33,581 bases of DNA from Hyphomicrobium sp. (lineage in GTDB: Bacteria > Pseudomonadota > Alphaproteobacteria > Rhizobiales > Hyphomicrobiaceae): the NCBI GenBank assembly GCA_019748215.1, contig JAIEPV010000214.1:1-33581 (forward strand), written 5' to 3'. The translations under genes were made by a program, and so were the position numbers. Shown here in pieces: positions 1 to 6,426 of this stretch (the stretch's first letter is position 1; the number at the start of each line of letters is the position of its first letter). The notes under the pieces were generated by a model. That model was not told the DNA's origin, searched no databases, and was given only the letters and a program-made list of their open reading frames with translations.

Positions 1-765
1 ACGCTGTCGATCGATGGCAAGCCGGTCTCAGGACCGGTGCTGCGGTCGCTTGTTCCGGCTGATCTCGAAAACGGCGTCCTGACGATCACCAATTCGGGCG
101 AAGCCGCAACCGACGCCGTGATCTCGGTGATCGGCGCGGCGTTAACGCCAGAGCCGGCGACGTCGAAGGGCTTCAAAATCGAACGCAGCGCTTACGCACT
201 CGATGGCAAGAAGATTGATCTAAAAAGTCTCAACGGCGGCAAAGCCGAGGTGCGCCAGAACGATCGCTTCGTCATGGTCGTGAAGATCCAGTCGGACGAA
301 GCAGGCGGCCGGGTGATGGTGGTCGATCGCTTGCCGGCGGGCTTCGAGATCGAGAATCCGCGCCTCGTCGCGAGTGGATCGATTGCCGGCCTCAATTGGC
401 TGAAGTCGACGGTTGAGCCCGAGCACAGCGAATTCCGCGATGACCGGTTCGTAGCGGCGTTCAACTTCTCGGCAGCCAACGCGCGCAATGAAGGTGACGC
501 GTCGTCAGAACAGGCGACCGAGGGTGCGGCGGTTGAAAGCGATGATGCGGCAGCGGGTGAAGCAGATGCGGCGAGCGTAGCGGATGCGGCAACCGCGATC
601 GGGGGTGCAACTCCCCCAGCCTTGACGGCGACGGTGGCGTATATCGTGCGGGCTGTGACGCCCGGCACATTCGTGCATCCAGCCGCAACGGTCGAGGATA
701 TGTATCGCCCCGAACGGTATGCGCGCACGGCCGCTGGCACACTCTCGGTCGGCGTGAAGGAGTAA
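1..765 (+). CDS. Alpha-2-macroglobulin family protein, C-terminal part (partial)
   Basis: The frame is open from the first base, so the gene starts outside the window and only about 254 C-terminal residues are seen. The residues resemble the last beta-sandwich domain of large bacterial alpha-2-macroglobulins (YfaS type), periplasmic protease traps: the stretch on extra-large-protein control near DRLPAGFEIENPRL and the terminal YIVRAVTPGTFVHPAATVEDMYRPE, ending in RTAAGTLSV, are typical of this family. An Ala/Asp/Glu-rich low-complexity insert at about nt 493-603 interrupts the domain. The stop lies 5 nt before pbpC, and macroglobulin-pbpC gene pairs are well known, with the pair thought to trap proteases that breach the envelope and to repair murein. 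The thioester region is not in the window, so trap type cannot be judged. Confidence 0.85.
   Translation, partial: TLSIDGKPVSGPVLRSLVPADLENGVLTITNSGEAATDAVISVIGAALTPEPATSKGFKIERSAYALDGKKIDLKSLNGGKAEVRQNDRFVMVVKIQSDEAGGRVMVVDRLPAGFEIENPRLVASGSIAGLNWLKSTVEPEHSEFRDDRFVAAFNFSAANARNEGDASSEQATEGAAVESDDAAAGEADAASVADAATAIGGATPPALTATVAYIVRAVTPGTFVHPAATVEDMYRPERYARTAAGTLSVGVKE
757..762 (+). promoter_or_regulatory. Ribosome binding site of pbpC
   Basis: AAGGAG lies inside the last codons of the macroglobulin gene, 8 nt before the GTG at 771. It supports this unusual GTG start and suggests the two genes are co-transcribed and translated together. Confidence 0.6.
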
Positions 766-770
766 CGACG

Positions 771-2960
771 GTGCGCGCGCGGAACTTCGTCGACGACATG
801 CGCCGCAACCTCTCCCTCTCTCCAGGGCGAGAGGTAAGGCAACGCTCGGCGTTAAGGTCGGCGCGGCGCGCGGTCGTTGCGGCGTTGAGCGTTTGCGTCG
901 TCGCCTCGGCGATCGGGTACGGGATTGCGCGCCACACGTTTGCGGAGATCGGGCCGCTGTCGCTGACAGATGCGCAAGCACTGTCGGTGACGGTGGTCGA
1001 TCGCGAGGATCGCTTGCTGCGGCCGTTCACGACGGCGGATGGGCGCTGGCGTCTGCCGATCGAACCAAAAGATGTCGATCCGCATTATCTCGCAATCCTC
1101 ATGGCGTTCGAGGATCGGAGGTTCTATGCGCATCACGGGATCGACGGCCACGCCATCGTGCGCGCCGCCTTGCAGGCGGTCTGGCATGGGCGGCTGGTCT
1201 CCGGTGGATCGACGCTGACGATGCAGGTGGCGCGTTTGCTCGATGGCAAACATGAGCGCACCGCCGGCGGAAAACTGCGCCAGATGGCGCGCGCCGTTCA
1301 GCTTGAACGCGCGCTGACCAAAACCGAAATCCTGCGGCTCTATCTGCGGCTCGCGCCGTTCGGCGGAAATCTCGAAGGCGTGCGTGCCGCAGCGCTGGCG
1401 TACTTCGGCAAAGAGCCGCGACGGCTGTCGATCGCCGAGGCCGCCTTGCTGGTGGCGTTGCCGCAGGCGCCGGAGACGCGCCGGCTTGATCGCAACCCGA
1501 AAGCGGCGGAGCGGGCCCGCAACCGCGTGCTCGATACCGCTGTAGCAGCCGGTGCGATCACTGAGGCCGAGGCGGAACGTGCTAAAACTGAGCGCGTGCC
1601 GCTGGCGCGTATCGCGTTTCCAATGCTGGCCCCGCACCTGACCGAGAGTGAAGTGGCGCGCGATCCGAAGGCTCTTGTGCATCGCCTTACGCTCGATCGC
1701 AATTTGCAGGCGAGCCTTGAAGATTTGGCCGCGCGGCAGACGCAGATCCAGGGCGAAAAACTATCGGCGGCCATCGTTGTCGCCGATCATCAGACCGGCG
1801 AAATTCTCGCCCAAGTCGGATCGTCGGATTATCTCGATGCGAGCCGGCAGGGGGCGGTCGACATGACGACGGCGGTGCGATCGCCGGGATCAACCTTGAA
1901 GCCGTTCATTTATGGCTTGAGCTTCGAAGCGGGCTTGGCACACCCAGAAACGCTGATCGATGACCGGCCGGTGCGCTTTGGCGACTACGCGCCGAAGAAT
2001 TTCGACGAAGGCTATCACGGCCAGGTGTCGATCCGCGAGGCGCTGTCGCAATCGCTGAACATTCCGGCGGTGCGGGCGCTGGCGCGTGTTGGGCCGGGCA
2101 AGCTCGCTGGCCGCTTTCGGCGCGCGGGCGTCATTGCGCGCTTTCCCGACAAGTCCGAGCCGACGCTGGCCATGGCGCTTGGCGGCACCGGACTGACGCT
2201 GCTCGACGTGACACAGCTTTATGCGGCGCTGGCGCGTGGCGGCGATAGCGTGACGCTGTTCAGCCGGGCCAGTGCGCGAGCGCAGATCGCGGCGCAAACG
2301 CGGGTCAAATCTTACGTCAATGCCCGCCGCCTGATGTCGCCCGTCGCGGCGTGGTACGTCAGCGATATTTTGAAAGATGCGCCGCCGCCGTTGAATGCCA
2401 AGGGCGGACGGTTCGCGTACAAGACCGGCACATCGTATGGCTATCGCGACGCCTGGGCGATCGGCTACGACGGCCGCCATGTCATCGCCGTTTGGGTTGG
2501 ACGCCCCGATGGCACGAGCGTCCCCGGTATGATGGGCCGCACGGCAGCGGCACCCATTCTGTTTGATGCGTTTGCGCGCCTGTCGGAACGGCGCATGCCG
2601 CTGGCGGCCGCGCCGCCTGGTGTACTAGTGGTCGCCGCCGCCGATCTGCCGCCGCCGCTGAAGCGCTGGCGTGAACCCGGCGACGATGCCGCAGCCGGGC
2701 CGTTTCTCGTGACCCCCGTGCTGATCTCGTTTCCGCCCGATCGCTCGGAACTCGATACCGGCGATTTCGTCGGCGATGCGATGATGCTGAAAGCCGACGG
2801 CGGGGCGCTGCCGTTGACGTGGCTGGTGAATGGCACGCCGTTGGCGTCCAATCCGCACGCGCGCGACGTGGCTTGGCAGCCCTCCGGCACTGGATTTGCC
2901 AAGTTGACCGTGATCGATGCCAACGGCCACGTCGATCGCGCCTCGGTCCGCCTGAAATAG
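771..2960 (+). CDS. pbpC: Penicillin-binding protein 1C (bifunctional transglycosylase/transpeptidase)
   Basis: Class A penicillin-binding protein that polymerises lipid II and cross-links murein on the periplasmic face of the inner membrane. The 729-residue protein has one N-terminal membrane anchor (about 33-55), a GT51 transglycosylase domain with FEDRRFYAHHGID (catalytic Glu about 114) and GGSTLTMQ (145-152), then a transpeptidase domain with the SxxK box STLK (374-377), SxN (428-430) and KTGTS (551-555). The C-terminal part from about 640 fits the beta-rich domain specific to PBP1C. It follows the macroglobulin gene by 5 nt. Translation starts at GTG 771 with a good Shine-Dalgarno. Codons 13-22 (NLSLSPGREV) overlap a REP-like palindrome, so the cytoplasmic N-terminus probably contains inserted repeat DNA. 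The assignment is secure. Confidence 0.95.
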   Translation: MRARNFVDDMRRNLSLSPGREVRQRSALRSARRAVVAALSVCVVASAIGYGIARHTFAEIGPLSLTDAQALSVTVVDREDRLLRPFTTADGRWRLPIEPKDVDPHYLAILMAFEDRRFYAHHGIDGHAIVRAALQAVWHGRLVSGGSTLTMQVARLLDGKHERTAGGKLRQMARAVQLERALTKTEILRLYLRLAPFGGNLEGVRAAALAYFGKEPRRLSIAEAALLVALPQAPETRRLDRNPKAAERARNRVLDTAVAAGAITEAEAERAKTERVPLARIAFPMLAPHLTESEVARDPKALVHRLTLDRNLQASLEDLAARQTQIQGEKLSAAIVVADHQTGEILAQVGSSDYLDASRQGAVDMTTAVRSPGSTLKPFIYGLSFEAGLAHPETLIDDRPVRFGDYAPKNFDEGYHGQVSIREALSQSLNIPAVRALARVGPGKLAGRFRRAGVIARFPDKSEPTLAMALGGTGLTLLDVTQLYAALARGGDSVTLFSRASARAQIAAQTRVKSYVNARRLMSPVAAWYVSDILKDAPPPLNAKGGRFAYKTGTSYGYRDAWAIGYDGRHVIAVWVGRPDGTSVPGMMGRTAAAPILFDAFARLSERRMPLAAAPPGVLVVAAADLPPPLKRWREPGDDAAAGPFLVTPVLISFPPDRSELDTGDFVGDAMMLKADGGALPLTWLVNGTPLASNPHARDVAWQPSGTGFAKLTVIDANGHVDRASVRLK
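808..835. repeat. REP-like palindrome inside the 5' end of pbpC
   Basis: Arms ACCTCTC (808-814) and GAGAGGT (829-835) are perfect inverted copies, with a nested CCCT/AGGG pair (814-817 and 824-827). Short CCTCTCCC...GGGAGAGG palindromes of this kind are abundant dispersed repeats in rhizobial genomes, and their translation gives the NLSLSPGRE-like peptide seen here. No second copy is present in this window. Confidence 0.5.
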
Positions 2961-3050
2961 CCGAGAGCGCAAGGGGCGCGACCTTTGCCGGTCTGGCTGT
3001 TAAGCGCTCGGCAGGCTAGAGCTGCATGACAACAAGCGAGGCTTTGTTAC

Positions 3051-4166
3051 ATGCGCAGACTGATGCCGAGACTGGCGATGGGCGACCGGAACCCTGTGCT
3101 CGCGATGTGCACACCGATATTTGTCGTTTCGCTCGTGATGCTGAGTGCCTGCGATCGGGCGCCAGACAACTCTCCGGTAACGCTGCCATCACTCGGTGCG
3201 GTGATCGACAAAACGTCGGTGTCCGGGATTTCGGCTGGCGCCTACATGGCCGGGCAATTTGAAATGGCTCAGGCGAAAATCGTTATCGGTGCAGCGATTA
3301 TCGCCGGTGGACCCTATGGCTGTTCCGAGAGTGTTTTCACCGGTGCATTGCCGGCACCAGGGACGGCGTGGCTCAACCTGAGTAAGGCGGTCAACGGATG
3401 CATGAAGGACATGCTGGGCATCTGGGGCGTTGCCGATCCAAACGACTTAGCGACGAAAGCCAAACGCAGGGCCGAAGACGGCAGCATCGATCCGATCGCC
3501 GATGTCATTACCGATCGCGTTTATCTGTTTTCCGGCACTGCGGATCGCACCGTCGTGCCGTCCATCGTCAAACACGCGGCTGAGTTTTATGGCAAGCTCG
3601 GCGTGCCGGACGCGAATATCAAATTCGTCAATACGCTGCCGGCCGGTCATGCCTTCGTGACCGACGATAGCGGCAGTGCGTGCGGCCGTTCAGGCACGCC
3701 GTATGTCGTCGATTGCGATTATGACCAGGCTGGCGATCTGCTGACCCATATCTACGGCCCGTTGCAGCCGCGCGCCGCCGGGCCGTCAGGCACGATGATC
3801 ACGTTCGATCAAAAGCCCTTCAAACCGCCCGGCGTACTCGATGGCTTGGCCGACAGCGGCGTTGTCTATGTGCCGCCGCATTGCCGGACGGCGAGCGGCT
3901 GCCGCATTCACATCGCGTTCCATGGCTGCGGGCAAAATCGCGAGACGGTCGATGATCAGTTCATTACTGAATCCGGATTTGCGCGATGGGCCGATACCAA
4001 TTCACTGATTGTGCTGTTTCCGCAGGTTGCAACCACACCGCTTAATCCGCAGGCCTGCTGGGATTGGTGGGGCTATACGGGGGAAGCGTATCTGACACGC
4101 GCGGCTCCGCAGATTGTCGCGGTGAGGCAAATGCTGGATGTGCTGGCGGCACAGGCACGTCCATAA
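3051..4166 (+). CDS. PHB depolymerase-like lipoprotein, type 2 catalytic order
   Basis: Probable extracytoplasmic polyhydroxybutyrate depolymerase or related esterase of the alpha/beta-hydrolase fold. Residues 20-34 form a hydrophobic signal ending in the lipobox LSAC, so Cys34 is likely lipidated. The lipase box GISAG puts the nucleophile at Ser61. The likely acid is Asp165 in GTADRTV and the likely His is His200 in PAGHAF. The oxyanion motif HGCGQ comes late (291-295), after the lipase box, which is the arrangement of type 2 catalytic domains of short-chain PHB depolymerases. DWWGYTG near 338 is also characteristic. There is no obvious PHB-binding or fibronectin-like domain, so soluble oligomers or another ester may be the substrate. 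Start ATG 3051 has GCGAGG upstream; ATG 3078 (residue 10) is also possible. Confidence 0.8.
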   Translation: MRRLMPRLAMGDRNPVLAMCTPIFVVSLVMLSACDRAPDNSPVTLPSLGAVIDKTSVSGISAGAYMAGQFEMAQAKIVIGAAIIAGGPYGCSESVFTGALPAPGTAWLNLSKAVNGCMKDMLGIWGVADPNDLATKAKRRAEDGSIDPIADVITDRVYLFSGTADRTVVPSIVKHAAEFYGKLGVPDANIKFVNTLPAGHAFVTDDSGSACGRSGTPYVVDCDYDQAGDLLTHIYGPLQPRAAGPSGTMITFDQKPFKPPGVLDGLADSGVVYVPPHCRTASGCRIHIAFHGCGQNRETVDDQFITESGFARWADTNSLIVLFPQVATTPLNPQACWDWWGYTGEAYLTRAAPQIVAVRQMLDVLAAQARP

Positions 4167-4299
4167 TCCAAAAGTGTTTGGAAGCGTTATTTGAGCTGTG
4201 GCAGGGGCGCTCGCCGTTGCTAAAAGGTTTCGTCCCGAAGATGACGCCAGAACTGACGGGTGGGATGACGCGTCGGACGATGAAGGGGATCGGAATTTG

Positions 4300-5244
4300 A
4301 TGGGCGAGGGTTTGCGGCTCGCACCGCCTTGGTGGTGGCCGGCGGGTGATCGTATCGGCGCGCTGGCGGATGCGCTGCACGCGGCCGCTGGTGTCGTGAC
4401 GATGGGCTTGCTGATGGCGGCAGCGGCACTGCCGGGCGATGACGCGCAAGATGCTGCGGCGGTTAGCGCAGGCGGCGGGTCAACCTTTGCGACGCGGCCA
4501 AAGGAAACCGCGTTCGGCGCTTATCTCGGCGCGCCGTATCATTATCCAAGCGACTTCACGCTAAAGAAAGATGGCCGACACGATCTGACGATCAAAGAGA
4601 TCGACTGGTACACCAAACCATTCGAGAACCCACTGTACTACGGCGCGCGTGTACAGCGCTGGCAGGCGGGCGGGCGCTTTGGCACGATGATCGACTTCGT
4701 GCACTCAAAGGTCTACGCGCCGCTCGACGCCTCGTATCCGTTCGAGGGAACCCTCGACGGCAAACCAGCGCCAGCGACCGGCAAACTCGACGACTATTTC
4801 AGCAAGCTCGAATGGACGCATGGCCACAACATGCTGACGTTCAATGGGCTGATGCGTTTCGCCGGCCTTGGACCCATTGCGCCGTATGTCGGCATCGGCG
4901 CGGGCGTATCGCTGCCGCACTCGGAAATTCATCTCGAAACCGATCCGGCGCGCACGTATGAATACCAATACACCGGCCCGACGGCGCAGGCATTATTCGG
5001 CCTTGAGTACCGGCTGAAAACCGGCAGCGTGTTCATCGAATACAAGTTCACGATTGCCGATTATCTCGGTCCGTTGACGCACACCGACGGCAGTTGGTTG
5101 CCGCTCGATCTTTGGCGGCAATTTACGCGATGGCGGTCGGGCGCAGAGCCGCCGGGCGGATGGGCGGGCGCGCGGCTGACCAGTCATCAGGTGGTGAGCG
5201 GGTTCACGGTGCGCTTTGCACCGGGACGCGTAACGGCCGAGTAA
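4300..5244 (+). CDS. Outer-membrane beta-barrel-like protein, possibly related to lipid A oxidase LpxQ
   Basis: The protein of about 314 residues begins with a hydrophobic segment (RIGALADALHAAAGVVTMGL and following Ala-rich stretch) that could be a signal peptide, then alternating aromatic/polar strands such as FGAYLGAPYHYPSDFTL, YYGARVQRW and the terminal VVSGFTVRF. This pattern fits a small outer-membrane barrel. The ETAFGAYLG...SD.T......W..KPFENPLYYGARVQRW arrangement reminds me of rhizobial lipid A oxidase LpxQ relatives, but I cannot verify that by alignment. The ATG at 4300 was chosen because AGGGG lies about 11 nt upstream; a GTG at 4198 gives a charged, unlikely extension and ATG 4402 would start inside the hydrophobic stretch. 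It follows the depolymerase gene by 133 nt on the same strand. Confidence 0.6.
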   Translation: MGEGLRLAPPWWWPAGDRIGALADALHAAAGVVTMGLLMAAAALPGDDAQDAAAVSAGGGSTFATRPKETAFGAYLGAPYHYPSDFTLKKDGRHDLTIKEIDWYTKPFENPLYYGARVQRWQAGGRFGTMIDFVHSKVYAPLDASYPFEGTLDGKPAPATGKLDDYFSKLEWTHGHNMLTFNGLMRFAGLGPIAPYVGIGAGVSLPHSEIHLETDPARTYEYQYTGPTAQALFGLEYRLKTGSVFIEYKFTIADYLGPLTHTDGSWLPLDLWRQFTRWRSGAEPPGGWAGARLTSHQVVSGFTVRFAPGRVTAE

Positions 5245-5271
5245 ATGCCGGACGAGTCGAGCTGGCGGAGA

Positions 5272-6234
5272 CTAGATGGCTGCTGTCTTGCCGCGCGGAG
5301 GCTTTGCACGCATCCCGCGCATCTCCTTCAGCCGCGCGAGATCAGCAACGGTCTGGCTCATTTCGGCCAACAGCCAGCTCTTGAATTGGCTCGCTGCCTT
5401 CGAGGGTTTCTTGTCGCTGCGGCTGACGAGGAAATAGGCGTGCTGGCCAACGACGATATCGAACGGCGCAACCAGCCGCTTGGCGAGCAGCGCATCACCC
5501 GCTTGAATGCAATCGGCGAGCGCGAACCCTTGACCGGCTTCGGCGGCGGCGATCGCCAGATCACCGTTGAGTGTCGGACCTGACGGTACAATGCTGTTCG
5601 CCACTTTGGCGGCCGTCAGCCACGTTCGCCAATACTCCTTGGCGGTCTCTTGAATGAGCAACGACCCACGAAGGTCAGCGGGCGATTGCAACGGCGATGT
5701 TCGCAACAGTGCTGGACTGGCGACGAGACCCAGCGCGGAGTGAATGAGCCGATCCGCCTGGACACCGCGCCATTGGCTATCGGCGCCGCCAAAGCGAATG
5801 CCGAAATCGAAATCCTCTTTGTCGAAATCGATCAGGCGCGGATTGGGATCGATGACGACGTCGATGTCGGGATAAGCGGCGGTAAATCGCCCGAGCCGTG
5901 GCACGAGCCACAGCGTGGCGAATGATAAATCGGAGCTGATCATCAGACGCGGGCGGCGCCGGTTCGGACGCGCAAATCGGCCGGTGGCCGTCGTGATGAT
6001 GCTGAATGCAGTGGTGAGATCGCGGGCAAGTATGGCGCCCAGCTCCGTCAGTTCGACGCCGCGTCCGGTGCGCACGAACAGTTGGCATCTGAGATCGAGT
6101 TCGAGATCGCGAATGTGCCGGCTGATGGCGGCGTGCGTGACGGTTAGCTCGCTCGCAGCACGCGTGAAACTGCCGGCCCGCGCCGCCGCTTCGAAGGCTT
6201 TCAAGGCGTTGAGCGACGGAAGTTTATGGCTCAT
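5272..6234 (-). CDS. LysR-type transcriptional regulator (GcvA-like)
   Basis: DNA-binding regulator of 320 residues, normal for LysR proteins. The N-terminal winged helix-turn-helix (residues 5-64) carries LNALKAFEAAARAGSFTRAA, VTHAAISRHIRDLE and LFVRTGRGVELTELG, the pattern of the GcvA/AmpR subgroup. The remainder is the two-lobed inducer-binding domain, with WLVPRLGRFTAAYPDIDV and DFDFGIRFG typical of this subgroup. The C-terminus has a basic tail. It converges on the barrel gene, leaving 27 nt. LysR regulators often control a divergent neighbour; here only a possible 26-codon frame at 6346 lies in that position, so the target is unknown. Effector not inferable. Confidence 0.9.
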   Translation of the reverse strand: MSHKLPSLNALKAFEAAARAGSFTRAASELTVTHAAISRHIRDLELDLRCQLFVRTGRGVELTELGAILARDLTTAFSIITTATGRFARPNRRRPRLMISSDLSFATLWLVPRLGRFTAAYPDIDVVIDPNPRLIDFDKEDFDFGIRFGGADSQWRGVQADRLIHSALGLVASPALLRTSPLQSPADLRGSLLIQETAKEYWRTWLTAAKVANSIVPSGPTLNGDLAIAAAEAGQGFALADCIQAGDALLAKRLVAPFDIVVGQHAYFLVSRSDKKPSKAASQFKSWLLAEMSQTVADLARLKEMRGMRAKPPRGKTAAI

Positions 6235-6345
6235 CCCGCATGCAACAAAAAATCACATCACGTGTAAAGCAATGGCGTTTGCGGACGAGTCAAAGCGGGC
6301 GCACGGTCAGCGTTTCGTGGACGAACGAGCGACGTGGAGGTGGTT

Positions 6346-6426
6346 ATGATGGACGTTATCGACTCTCTCGTTCGTCGGATCGAGCGCTGGCTGTTTCAAA
6401 ATCTTCGCAGCAGCCGGTCGATGTAG
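6346..6426 (+). CDS. Possible 26-residue small protein
   Basis: A short frame starts at ATG ATG (6346) with a strong GGAGG Shine-Dalgarno at 6336-6340. It encodes an amphipathic-looking peptide (DVIDSLVRRIERWLFQNLR core) and stops at 6424-6426. It lies divergently from the LysR gene and its last 31 nt overlap the 3' end of the TIGR02302 gene on the other strand. The ribosome site and peptide pattern are visible; reality as a gene is uncertain and I recognise no homologue. Confidence 0.25.
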   Translation: MMDVIDSLVRRIERWLFQNLRSSRSM

